Part shown: positions 1 through 11,247 of the stretch, in pieces
Layout of the letters: each line of letters begins with the position of its first letter
Numbering within the stretch: the first letter of the stretch is position 1
Assembly (NCBI RefSeq): GCF_033115175.1
Contig: NW_026909196.1
Span: 7,316,001 to 7,380,000 of the forward strand
Source of the DNA: Lepus europaeus
Taxonomy: Eukaryota; Chordata; Mammalia; Lagomorpha; Leporidae
Direction of reading: 5' to 3'
DNA: 64,000 nt
Program-made: the position numbers and the translations under genes
The notes under the pieces: model-generated
What the model was told of the DNA's origin: nothing
Databases searched by the model: none
Seen by the model: the letters and a program-made list of their open reading frames with translations, nothing else

Positions 1-299
1 CTTGTCCTTTTGGGCACTTTTCTGTGCTTTTGCCAGTCTCCAGGGTCGCTGCCTATCCTGATTCTCCCTTACTTCTGCTTTCTTTTAACTGTGGTGGCCA
101 GGATCCTAGTTAGTTCCTTTTTCTTAGCCCATTTTAAACTTCCCCTTTTTTAACTAAAAAAACTTTAACCCCTTCAGCTAAACTCCTCAGGGGAGTCTGG
201 CAGTAGAGACTGAGTCTTTTACAGAATTCCATTTAAGTGTAGTAAAATTAATGTTAGTAAAACAGGCCCTGCAAGTCCTGTCAGGGCTTGCCTTCCCAG

Positions 300-425
300 T
301 TATATGGAGGAGGAGGACGGCCAGTTAGAACGGGCCGGGGGTCCTCCCTCCTCTGCTTCATCCTCCTCTGTTTTATCGGATTTTTCCTTCTCCATTTCTC
401 TTCTGGTTTCCAAAAAGGGCACCAA
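300..425 (-). pseudogene. gag p12-region remnant of G1
   Basis: In reverse complement this stretch matches the end of the p12-like gag segment of the provirus at 44.2-48.8 kb (about 45880-46003), including an acidic Glu-rich stretch and the final stop codon, here at 300-302. Upstream of base 425 on the minus strand the similarity stops abruptly and a foreign block begins, so only about 40 codons of the segment survive. No gag product can be made. The matrix and central part of gag that should precede it are missing. Confidence 0.65.
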
Positions 426-2008
426 TGTCAGGAGCATAAAAAAAACAGTACCATTTCAATAAACAGACATGTTGAGGCGCACACAGTCCAATTAACAAAT
501 GAGCTAACATTTTGCATTAACCATTTAATTATTACATTTTTGTAGGTTTGTACAATCTTAACTATTTGTTACCCTTTTGGCTAGACCTCCCGTTTGATCC
601 ACATTTGAACTAGCAATACATTTGAACTAGCAACGCCTGGTTGTTTAGCGTTAGCTGGACGGAGACTTCATCAGTCCCTCTTTAAAGGATCTGGCTTCTG
701 AGCCAGAGACTGGAGCAGCTAGAAAGAAACATGTTTATAGCTGAAGTTTAGCATCATTTTACATCTTGGCACCACTTGTAATTTAAACAGCCGATTGGTT
801 ATTATCTCTGCAAGATGAGAGATCTCTTTTTGACATCTCCAGGGGCCCTCTGGGGGTGTCAAAAGTTCGGATAATTTAGAACTTGGATTTTTAGAAAGTC
901 TGTTAAAGGTTCCAAGAGAACTTAGAGTATCTGGTCAAAATAGAATTTCTTAACATCCTGAAATGATAGCCATTTATTAGTTAGGGTGATTTTTACACTT
1001 TTAAACCAGATTTGATCATAATACTTAACAATGCTTTTTATTAATTTGAACTTAACAGAAACAGTAGAGTACACAATAGATCACTTTGGTAGAACATGAA
1101 TTTTATGTCTGTTGTTGAATAAACCAGAAATAAAAACCTTGAACATAAGGGTTTACATAATTTAGAACTACTTAACAGAGCCAAAAAGAGCTTATAGGAC
1201 CTAACTCTAAAAATGGCAGAATAACTGATTCAGTAGACACTGTTAAAATAGACATTACAATTTTTGCAAAAACAGATTTTAAAACTTAGACCATTTTTAG
1301 GTATTTTGTTGTAACAGAAGATCAGACTTTAACTTTAGGTCAATGTAATTTTGGCATTAGCACTTAACTTAAAGAAAGCTCTGTAAACAATTTTAAAGTT
1401 GTAAACCTTTTAAAACTTTTTATGACTTGCTCACATTTTCTGAAACTTTATACCTGTAGTTACTTTTACATAGTCTTGAATTGTTATGTATAGACAATCT
1501 ATGAAAATACATGTTAACAAATTCAAACAATCTCTCCTATCGAATTTAAGATGTGAAAAGTACAATACATTTTTTTTTACATTTTGCTTAGCATTGATGC
1601 CTAGATGGCTTAAGACACTGAGTTCTGAATTAAAAGTCAAAATTACATTTCCATGCTTTTAAGTAACATAAGAATAACTCCTCCTGGACAGCAAACATGG
1701 GCACAACTTTGAAAAGACAGCATAGGTCTGACACCATTTATAACATTTTAATATATTTTACATAATCTGAATTGACTCAAGCAGCGGTTACTTTAACAAA
1801 TTTTAGAGTCTCATCCTTTGAGAGTTCCAGGGATCCGACTGGAAGCCCAAAGTTGGAAGACTCAGTTTAGAATTTAAGCTGTCAGAGTCAAGCGGTTTGG
1901 CCAACAATTAGTACACTTCTAATCAGTTGGGTAATCACTCAAACACTGAAAACAGATAAACAACATAAACAACTTTGCGTTGCAGTTTTCCCAATTAAGA
2001 CTCACAAA
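426..2008 (-). other. Foreign AT-rich block replacing gag matrix in G1
   Basis: About 1.58 kb lies between two gag fragments that are contiguous with intact matrix sequence in the sister provirus. It is AT-rich, has no long open frame on either strand, and does not match the satellite or the sister element as far as I can see. Its sense is unknown; on the minus strand it reads like a 3' UTR or a VL30-like non-coding segment, with scattered AATAAA-like motifs and no poly(A) end. The gag-side junction near 2008 has a repeated TGAGTCTTA-type sequence on both sides, which would fit a recombination or template-switch join. I do not recognise its source. Confidence 0.5.
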
Positions 2009-2043
2009 GTAAGACTCAAAGGTGTAGTTAATTCCTGTGTCAT
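2009..2043 (-). pseudogene. gag start remnant of G1
   Basis: On the minus strand an ATG at 2043-2041 starts a short frame with the typical gammaretroviral matrix beginning: ELTTPLSLTL follows two residues after the Met. The sister provirus reads MGQ here; this copy reads MTQ, so the glycine that would be myristoylated is lost. After about a dozen codons the sequence departs from gag at the junction with the 1.58-kb block. This is a broken remnant, not a gene. Confidence 0.75.
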
Positions 2044-2746
2044 ATTGAAGGGGAAAGGCAAATAAGGAAAGTATATTAAAACACAAATAACAATTACAAA
2101 ACTCACAAAAACACTGCACACAACAATGGAACAAGACCTGCGCGCCCTAATAAGACGAGACCTGCGCGCAACAAAACCAAAACTTCTGACGGGAGCAGCT
2201 GCTGCCACCAGCCCTCTCCCGGGGACACCGAAACCAAAGCTTCCCCACAAAACTGAAACCACCGATGGGAGCGGCTGCTGCCATCAGCCCTCTCCCGGGG
2301 AAGAAGAGACCAAAACTTCCCCACAAAACTGAAACCACCGACGGGAGCGGCTGCTGCCACCAGCCCTTCTCCCGGGGAAGAAGACCGAGACAAAACTGAA
2401 ACCAAAACTTCCGACGGGAGTGGCTGCTGCCACCAGCCCTCTTCTCCCGGGGAAGAAAACCTTTTACCTGGTGGGAGAGTGGCCTAGCCAGCCTCTCCCG
2501 AAACACCGCCACTGGAGCGTCCCCCAGGGCCCGAGCCAGGGGTCGTGGACACGTCTGTCCTTTCCTACTACTGGCTCAACTCTTTCGGCGCCTAGCGCCC
2601 GGACGCCTAGCGCCCGTACAACATAAACCTCCGGTACGTCAAGCGCCCCGGGAAAAAATAAAAAAATCAACAAAACACACAAAAACACTTAAAACAGCAA
2701 AAACTTACCTCCGATTGGAAAATGGAGCGTGGGTCTGGGGTCTCCA
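2044..2746 (-). other. 5' leader of G1 with splice donor
   Basis: Untranslated leader between primer site and gag start, matching 44797-45252 of the sister provirus. A strong splice donor (GGAG before GTAAGT) lies on the minus strand at 2712-2703 and is conserved in the sister copy. The part nearer gag is lengthened by tandem repeats. Several frames are open here on the minus strand (for example 2147-2512), but they are repeats of the leader without gag similarity and I do not call them genes. Confidence 0.7.
2187..2456 (-). repeat. 76-bp minisatellite in the G1 leader
   Basis: Four direct copies of a unit beginning (plus strand) GACGGGAGCGGCTGCTGCC start at 2188, 2264, 2340 and 2413, so the spacing is 76, 76 and 73 bp. 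Each copy ends in CTCCCGGGGA followed by an A- and C-rich spacer. The sister provirus has a single copy of this segment near 45104-45180. The expansion therefore happened in this copy's lineage, in the region where gammaretroviral packaging signals usually lie. Confidence 0.85.
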
Positions 2747-2764
2747 ATCCCGGACGAGCCCCCA
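2747..2764 (-). other. Primer-binding site, tRNA-Pro type (G1)
   Basis: The minus strand reads TGGGGGCTCGTCCGGGAT, the sequence complementary to the 3' end of proline tRNA used by many gammaretroviruses. It lies four bases inside the LTR end. The same 18 bases occur at 44779-44796. Confidence 0.9.
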
Positions 2765-2768
2765 AGAA

Positions 2769-3292
2769 TGTAAGACCCCCGAAAGGTGTCCCACACTTCT
2801 ACCGACCCCAGAAACACGAAATCCATTCCAATCGATGCAAAGAACAAGAGGAAGTTTATTACATCTGCGCAGATGGGCCATCTCTGTGCAAGAAGAGAGG
2901 CCCCGATCATCAACCGCTCAGAGTATTTAAGGATTAAAACCACAACATTAGCATATCTCCATAGCGTTACAAAAAGTCACAAGATAAACCGCAGCATGAC
3001 AAATACATCACAAGGTAAAGGGTTTTTCCAGAGTAAGGGACAAAAACCTTGAGCAAGCACAAACACGGGGTCATCATGACCAAAAACTCAACATAGCTCC
3101 TAAAATAATTATCACATGCTCCATTATCTCATAAAAGCATTAGCACAATCATCACATGTTACAAGGTCAGCTAAAGTCTAGTTATCTTAAAAAAATGCAT
3201 TTTGCAAGCCCAGCTATTTTGTACAAAAGCAGAACAATATGCAGTTAGCCAAGCAACTCAATTTTAACCCCTTCCTGCCTTATTTTCTCTCA
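2769..3292 (-). repeat. 5' LTR of provirus G1
   Basis: Runs from TG (3292) to CA (2769) in the proviral sense. It contains a TATA-like TTAAATA-type element near 2929-2923 and a poly(A) signal AATAAA at 2860-2855. Compared with the LTRs at 44231-44774 and 48271-48813 it lacks about 25 bases between those two signals and has many substitutions. The outer boundary is set by alignment to the other LTRs. Confidence 0.85.
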
Positions 3293-4255
3293 CTTGTTAC
3301 CTTGGTTTTTGCGTTTGTTGTTTGGCATGTTGGAGATATTTGGTTTCTTCACTGTGGTGTTTTTTCTTGTTACACTATGGCTCTATATTAAGTGGACTGT
3401 CTGCTTTCGGTGGAGCCTTAGAGGCTTGAAATGAGTGTGGCCTGAGAGCTGTGTTTGGTTCCTCAGGGTTGAGGGTGTGTCAAAGATGACACTCCCAGGT
3501 TAGGCGTGGTAAATCTCTCTTTCTTTTTTTTTTTGCTTCAAAAGGGAAGTAATTCCTCACAGCTGAACGTAATTGGAGGTAGTTAGCAGGTGAATGATAT
3601 ACCCACAGGAGCCAGAGATCAGAAGCTCTTTCCCAAGAACCACACAGGGAATCTCTGCTGCCCTCAGTGTGGGCTCCAATTCTCCTGCAGTCTCCCACTG
3701 GGTTGCCAAGCCAGATGCCAATCTCCTGTTATTTCACCCCTCCCCCCAGAGTCAGGCTTCTCTGCTAGGCTCAGGGCCGGCGCAGACCCGAGGTCGCCCT
3801 GCTTATGACGTATGTCCAAAATGGGGACTGCTCTTTGTCTTGCTCGCCTTTGAGGGGTGAGCGGAGAGAGAGAAACTCGTGTCCGTATCGGTCACTTTTT
3901 TTCTTTTTTTTCCTCTCTCTCTTCTAGTTAGCCTGGTGAACTTTTCCCCACGGAGTTTCAAGCCTCGTTCCCTCTAGTCTCCTCTTTCTGCTTGCCCGCT
4001 GGTGTCTCGGGCTATGGAGGTTCGGCTCACCTCGCCTTCCAGCGCTGGTGCGTTGATTCTGCCGCTGGTGTTCCGAACCTGGGCTCCCATGCTCTCCTTG
4101 CAGGTCCACTGTGAATCACTAGTTCCGGAAGAGTTTCCTCTGCTGTTTCTTCCCCTACTCTTCCTTGACCCTGCAGTATCTCCACTGTTATTAACTTGTG
4201 TGTTTCCAAACTATCAATGTGCTCACTTCCTATTCCGCCATTTTGCCGCTTTCTC
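3293..4255. other. Non-satellite flank, possibly LINE-1 5' UTR
   Basis: About 960 bases of mixed composition between the G1 LTR and the first satellite monomer. It contains CpG-richer stretches, pyrimidine runs at 3518-3535 and 3895-3925, and a segment ending in CCGCCATTTTGCCGC. The style resembles a lagomorph LINE-1 5' UTR read on the plus strand, but I cannot confirm that. Open frames here (such as 4002-4355, which runs into satellite) show no recognisable protein. It marks the edge of the satellite array. Confidence 0.35.
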
Positions 4256-7200
4256 TGTTTTGAATGTTTTTATCAGGGAACATTTCATTTCATACCGTAG
4301 AAACACTAATTGGTTCATCATGGGGACACCAGCTCTACACATTCGTATTTTCTAGGGAGAAAGCTAGAAGAACTACGGTAAACAAACATGATATTTCTGT
4401 TTGTATAGATGACATTTTATTCACTTGTCTAACGAACAGACTTTACTTTTCTTCAAAACCATTGTGGCTGTGATTTTCTCGGTCCATTGCATACAAATTC
4501 CACACAAGTTTGTCCGAATATGACTGGATGAAACCGGAAATATCCGGTGATGTTTTGGTTAACTCAATCCCAGATATTGCTACAGCCTCTGTGTGTGTGT
4601 TTTCTGGATATTATCAATAGATTTTATTGTTTTGAATGTTTTTGATTGGGGAACATTTTATTCTGAGCTTGGATACAGTAATTGGTTCCACATGGATACA
4701 CCAGCTCTACACATTCGTATTTTCTAGGGAGAAAGCTAGAAGAACTACGGTAAACAAACATGATATTTCTGTTTGTATAGATGACATTTTATTCACTTGT
4801 CTAACGAACAGACTTTGCTTTTCTCCAAAACCATTTGTACTGTGATTTTCTCGGTCCATTACATATAAATTCCATACCACTTCGTCCGGATATGACAGGA
4901 TGAAACCAGAAATATCCGGTTTTTTTTGGCTAACTCAATCCCAGATATTGCTACAGCCTCTGTGTTTGTGTTTTCCGGATATTATCCATGGACTTCATTC
5001 TTTTGAATGTTTTTATCAGGGAACATTTTATTTTGTACCATAGAAACACTAGTTGGTTCATCATGGGGACACGAGCTCCACAAAATTGTATTTTCTAGGG
5101 AGAAAGCTAGAAGAACTACGGCAAACAAACATGATATTTCTGTTTATATAGATGACAGTTTATGCACTGGCCTAACGAAAAGATTTTGCTTTTCTCGAAA
5201 ACCATTTTTACTGTATTTTCTCGATCCACTGCATACGAATTCGACACCAGTTCACCGGATATGACTGGATGAAACCAGCAATATGCGCTTTTGTTTTGGC
5301 TAACTCAATCCCAGATATTGCTACAGCCTCTGTGTTTGTGTTTTCCGGATATTATTGATGGACTTTATTGTTTTGAATGTTTTTTATCAGGGAACATTTA
5401 ATTTTTTGCTTGGAATCACTGATTGTTTCCACATGGAGACACCAGCTCTACACATTTGTATTTTCTAGGGAGAAAGCTAGAGGAACTGTGACAAACAAAC
5501 AAGATATTTCTGTTTGTATCGATGACATTTTATGCACTTGCCTAACGAAAAGACTTTGCTTTTCTCCAAAATCATTTGTATTGTAAATTTCTCGGTCGAT
5601 TACATACGATTTCCACACAAATTTGTCCGAATATCACTGGATGAAACAGAAATTTCCAGTTATGTTTTGGCAAACTCAATTGCAAATATTGCTAGAGCCT
5701 CTATGTTTGTGCTTTCTGGACATTATCAACGGATTTATTGTTTTGAATGTTTGTTATCGGGGAACATTTAATTTTGGGCTTGGATACAGTAATTGGTTCC
5801 ACATGGAGACACCAGTTCTACATATTCGTATTTTCTAGGGAGAAATCTATAGGAATTGCAGCAAACAAACATGATATTTCTGTTTGTGTAGATGACATTT
5901 TATGCAGTTGCCTAACGAAAAGACTTTGCTTTTCTCCAAAACCATTTTTACTGTGTATTCCTCGGTCCATTGCATATGAATTCCAACACATTTTGTCTGG
6001 ATATGACTGGATGAAACCAGAAATATCGGGTTTTGTTTTGTCTAACTCAATCCCAGATATTGCCACAGCCTCTGTGTTTGTGTTTTCTGGATATTATCAA
6101 CGGACTTTATTGTTTTGAATGTTTTTTATCAGGGAACATTTCATTTTGTACCACTGATACACTAATTGCTTCATCATGGGAACACCAGCCCAACATATTC
6201 ATTTTTTCCTGGTAGAAATCTAGAGGAACTGTGGCATACAAACATGATATATCTATTTGTATAGATGACATTTCATGCACTTGCCTAAGGAAAAGAATTT
6301 GCTTTTCTCCAAAATCATTTTTACTGTGATTTTCTCAGTGCATTGCATACAGATTACACACCACTTTGTCCGGATATGACCTTAATGAAAGTGAAAAAGT
6401 ATCCGGATTTGTTTTCGCTAACTCAATCCAAGCTATTAATACAGCCTCAGTGTGTGTGTTTTCTGGATATTATCAACGGACTTTATTGTTTAAATGTTTT
6501 TTATCGGGGAACATTTTATTTTGAGCTTGGATACAGTATTGGTTCCACATGGAGACACCAGCTCTACACATTATTATTTTCTAGGGAGAAAGCTAGAGGA
6601 ACTGCGGCAAACAAACATGATATTTCTGTTTGTATAGATGACATTTTATGCACTTGACTAACAAAAAGACTGCTTTTCTCCAAAACCAATTTTACTCCGA
6701 TGTTATCAATCCATTGCATACGAATTCCACACCAGTTTGTCCGGATATGATCGGATGAAACAGAAATATACTGTTGAGTTTTGGCTAACTCAATCCGAAA
6801 CATTGTGAAAGCCTCTGTGTTTGTGTTTTCCAGATATTATCCACGGACTTTATTGTTTGGAATGTTTTTTATCAGGCAACATTTAATTTTGCACCGCAGA
6901 AACACTAATTGCACTTGCCTAATGAAAAGACTTTGCTTTTCTCCAAAACCATTTTTACTGTGATTTTATCGGTCCATTGAATATGAATTCCACACCAGTT
7001 TGTCCGGATATGACTGGATGAAACCGGAAATATCCGGTTGTGTTTTGGCTAACTCAATCCCAGATATTGCTACAGCCTCCATGTGTGGGTTTTCTGGATA
7101 ATATCAAAGGACTTTATTGATTTGAATGCTTTTTCGGGGTACATTTTATTTTGAGCTTGGATACAGTAATTGGTTCCACATGGAGATACCAGCTCTACAC

Positions 7201-10200
7201 ATTTCTATTTTCTAGCGAGTAAGCTAGAGGAACTGCGGCAAACAAACATTATATTCGTGTTTGTATAGATGACTTTTATGCACTTGCCTAATGAAAAGAC
7301 TTTGCTTTTCTCCAAAACCATTTTACTGTGATTTTCTCGGTTCATTGCATATGAATTCCACACCAGTTTGTCCAGATATGACTGGATGAAAACAGAAATA
7401 TCCGGTTGTGTTTTGGCTAACTGATCCAAAATATTGTTAAAGCCTCTGGGTTTGTGCACTTAATAATGAAAAGACTTTGCCTTTATCCAAAACCATTTTT
7501 AGTCTGATTTTCTCAGCCCGTTGCATACGAATTCCACACCACTTTGTCCGGATATGATTGGATGAAACCAGTCATATCCGGTTGTGTTGTGGCTAACTCA
7601 ATCCAAAATATTGTGAAAGCCTCTATGTTTGTGTTTTCTGGATATTATTGTTGGACTTTACTGTTTTGAATGTTTTTATCATTGAATATTTAATTTTATA
7701 CCATTGATACACTAATTGGTTCATCATGGGGACACCAGCTCTACACATTCGTATTTTCTAGCGACAAAATGATAGAGGAACTGCGGCAAGCAAACCATAT
7801 TTCTGTTTGTATAGATGACATTTTATGCACTTGCCTAACGAAAAGAATTTGCTTTTCTCCAAAACCATTTGTGCTGTAATTTTATCGTTCCATTGCATAC
7901 GAATTCTACTCCACTTTGTCTGAATTTGACTGGAAGAAACTGGAAATATCCGGTTTTATTTTGTGTAACTCAATCCCAGATATTGCTACAGCCTCTGTGT
8001 TTGTGTTTTCCGGATATTATCAACGGACTTTATTGTTTTGAATGTTTTTTATCAGGGAACATTTAATTTAATTTTATGCTTGGAAACACTATTTGGTTCC
8101 ACATGTAGAAACCAGCTCTACACATTCGTATTTTCTAGGGAGAAAGCTAGAGGAACTGCGGCAAACAAACATGATATTTCTGTTTGTATAGATGACATTT
8201 TATGCACTTGCCTAACGAAAAGACTTTGCTTTTCTCCAAAACTAATTATATTGTGATTTTCTCGGTCCATTGTATGCAAATTCCACACCAGTTTGTGCGG
8301 ATATGACTGGATTAAACCAGAAATATCCGGTTTTTTTTTTTTTTTTTGGCTAACTCAATCCGAAATATTGTGAAAGCCTCTGTGTTTGCGTTTTCTGGGT
8401 ATTATTGATGGAGTTTATTGTTTTGAATGTTTTTATCAGGGAAAATTTATTTTTCTACCGTAGAAACACTAATTGGTTCATCATGGGGACACCAGCTCTA
8501 CACATAAGTATTTTCTAGGGAGAAAGCTAGAGGAACGGCGAGAAACAAACATGATATTTCTGTTTGTTTAGATGACATTTTATGCACTTGCCTAACAAAA
8601 AGACTTTGCTTTTCTGCAAAACCATTTTTAGTGTGGTTTTCTCGGTCCATTGCATATGACTTCCACACTAGTTTGTCCAGAAATGACCTGATGAAACCAG
8701 AAATATACGGTTGTGTTTTGCCTTCTCAATCCGAAATATTGCTACAGCCTCTGTGTTTGTTTTTTCTGGATATTATCAACGGACTTTATTGTTTTCAATG
8801 TTTTTTTTATCTGGGAACATTTAATTTTGTGCTTCCAAACACTAATTGGTTCCACATGGAGACAATAGCTCTACACATTTGTATATTCTAGGGAGAAAGC
8901 TAGATTAACTGCGGCAAACAAACATGATATTTCTGTTTGTATAGATGACATTTTGCGCACTTCCCTAATGAAAAGACGTTGCTTTTCTCCAAAACCATTT
9001 TTAATGTGATTTTCTCGGTCCACTGCATATGAATTCCACACCAGTTTACCGGATATGACTTAATGAAACCAGAAATATCCAGTTGTGTCTTGGCTAACTC
9101 AATCACAGATATTGCTGCAGCCTCTGTGTTTTTGTTTTCTGGATATTATTGATGGACTTTATTGTTTTGAATGTTTTTTATCGGGGAACATTTCATTTTC
9201 AGATTAGATACACTAATTGGTTCCACATGGAGACACCAGCTCTACACATTCATATTTTCTAGGGAGAAAGCTAGAGGAACTGCGGCAAACAAACATGATA
9301 TTTCTGTTTGTATTGATGACATTTCACCTACTTGCCTAATGAAAAGACGTTGCTTTTCTCCAAAACCATTTTTACTGTGATTTCTCGGTCCATTGTATAT
9401 GAATTCCACACCAGTTTACCGGATATGACTGGATGAAACCGGAAATATCCAGTTTTGTTTTGGCTAACTCAATCCCAGATATTCCTACAGCCTCTCTTTT
9501 TGTGTTTTCTGGATATTATCAATGGACTTTATTGTTTTGGATGTTTTTTATCAGGGAACATTTACTTTTGTGCTTGGAAACACTAATTGGTTCCACATGG
9601 AGACACCAACTCTACACATTCGTATTTCTTGGGAGAAAGCTAGAGGAACTGCGGCAAACAAACATGATATTTCTGTTTCTATAGATGACATTTTATGCAC
9701 TGGCCTAAAGAAAAGACTTTGCTTTTCTCCAAAACCATTTTACTCTGATATTCTCAGTCCATTGCTTACGAATTCAACACCACGTTGTCCCCATATGACT
9801 TGATGAAACCAGAAATATCCTGTTGTGTTTTGGCTAACTCAATCCCAGATATTGCTACAGCTTCTGTGTTTGTATTTTCTGGATATTATCAATGGACTTT
9901 ATTGTTTTGGATGTTTTTTATCAGGGAACATTTATGTTTGTGCTTGGAAACACTAATTGGTTCCACATGGAGACACCAGCTCTACACATTCGTATTTTCT
10001 AGGGAGAAAGCTAGAGGAACTGCGGCAAACAATCATATTTCTGTTTGTATAGATGACATTTTATGCACTGGCCTAACGAAAAGACTTTGCTTTTCTCCAA
10101 AACCATTTGTACTGTGATTTTCTCGGTCCATTACATACGAATTCCACACCAGTTTGTCCGGATATGATTGGAAGAAAACAGAAATATCCGGTTGTTTTTT

Positions 10201-11247
10201 GGCTAACTCTATCACAGATATTGCTACAGACTCTGTGTTTGTGTTTTCCGGATATTATCAACGGACGTTATTGTTTTTTTCAAAGTTTTTTATCGCGGAA
10301 CATTTAATTTAGAGCTAGATACTCTAATTGGTTTCACATGGAGACACCAGCAATACATATTTTTATATTCTATGGAGAAAGCTAGAGAAATTGGTTCAAA
10401 CACATATGATATTTCTGTTTGTATCTATGACATTTTATGCAGTTGCCTAACGAAAAGATTTGCTTTTCTCCAAAACCATTTGTACTGTGATTTTCTCGGT
10501 CCATTGCATACGAATTCCACACCACTTTGTCCGGATATGACTGGAAGAAAACAGAAATATCCGGTTGTGTTTTGGCTAACTGAATCCGAAATATTGTGAA
10601 AGCCTCTGTGTTTGTGTTTTCTGGATATTATCGATGGACTTTATTGTTTTGAATATTTTCATCAGGAAACATTTAATTTTTTACCGTTGAATCACTAATT
10701 GATTCATCATGCGGACACCAGCTCCACACATTCTTATTTTCTAGGGAGAAAGCTGGAGGAACTGCGGCAAACAAACACGGTATTTCTGTTTGTATCGATG
10801 ACATTTTAGGCACTTGCCTAAAGAAAAGACTTTGCTTTTCTCCAAAACCATTTGTACTGTGATTTTCTCGGTCCATTGCATACGAATTCCACACCAGCTT
10901 GTCCGGATATGACTGGAAGAAAACAAATATCCGGTTGAGTTTTGGCTACTCAATCCGAAATATTGTGAAAGCCTGTGTGTTTGTGTTCTCTGGATATTAT
11001 CGATGGACTTTATTGTTTTGAATATTTTCATCAGGAAACGTATAATTTTCTACCGTTGAAACACTAATTGATTCATCATGGGGACACTAGCTCTACACAT
11101 TCGTATTTTCTAGGGAGAATGCTAGAGGAACTGGGGCAAACAAACATGATATTTCTGTTTGTATCAATGACATTTTATGCAATTGCCTAACAAAAAGACT
11201 TTGCTTTTCTGCAAAACCATATTTACTGTGATTTTCTCGGTCCATTG
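4256..11247 (+). repeat. 371-bp satellite array, block 1
   Basis: Roughly 19 head-to-tail monomers. The landmark TTGTTTTGAATGTTTTTATC recurs at about 4258, 4630, 5001, 5371 and 5741, so the period is 370-372 bp. Every monomer has the same order of segments: AACTCAATCC, GGATATTATC, the landmark, GGGAACATTTAATTTT, CACCAGCTCTACACATTC, GGGAGAAAGCTAGAGG, CAAACAAACATGATATTTC, GATGACATTTTATGC, CTTTGCTTTTCTCC, GGTCCATTGCATACGAATTC and TCCGGATATGACTGG. Most monomers carry one EcoRI site (GAATTC). Shortened monomers lie at about 6911 and 7456, and a run of 17 T at 8331-8347. The period is close to the roughly 375 bp I recall for a rabbit centromeric satellite (Rsat I); identity was not tested. Confidence 0.95.
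11242..11247. other. Target-site duplication, left, of the betaretroviral provirus
   Basis: CCATTG directly before the LTR terminus TGCCACG at 11248; the same six bases follow the other LTR at 16610-16615. Joining the flanks at one copy restores the satellite phase, so the insertion was clean. Six bases is the usual duplication for betaretroviruses. Confidence 0.92.

Larger units (their letters stand above)
1..3292 (-). mobile_element. Gammaretrovirus-like provirus G1, 5' part, cut by window edge
   Basis: Read on the minus strand this is LTR, proline-tRNA primer site, splice donor, leader, gag start, an unrelated 1.58-kb block, a p12-like gag remnant and downstream non-coding sequence, which leaves the window at position 1. 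It belongs to the same family as the provirus at 44231-48813: position 1 matches base 46301 of that element in reverse complement, and the leader, gag start and LTR match too. The LTR is about 524 bp against 544 bp in the other copy and differs at many sites, so this is a separate, more divergent insertion. The 3' half and 3' LTR are outside the window, so no target duplication can be checked. No intact gag, pol or env is seen. Confidence 0.85.

Noticed and set aside
2147..2512. Minus-strand frame of 121 codons in the G1 leader
   Set aside because: It is the 76-bp leader repeat read in phase, upstream of gag and without similarity; glycosylated-gag leaders need continuity with gag, which is not seen.
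5860..5930. Reverse-transcriptase-like motif (VCIDDIL) in the plus frame of monomers
   Set aside because: It resembles the YxDD box only over a few residues; none of the other RT blocks surrounds it, and the same bases are read in every monomer.
9100..9400. Recurrent frames of 60-120 codons throughout the satellite as protein genes
   Set aside because: They repeat at the monomer period on both strands, vary by indels and stops between neighbours, and have no start context, domain or family similarity.
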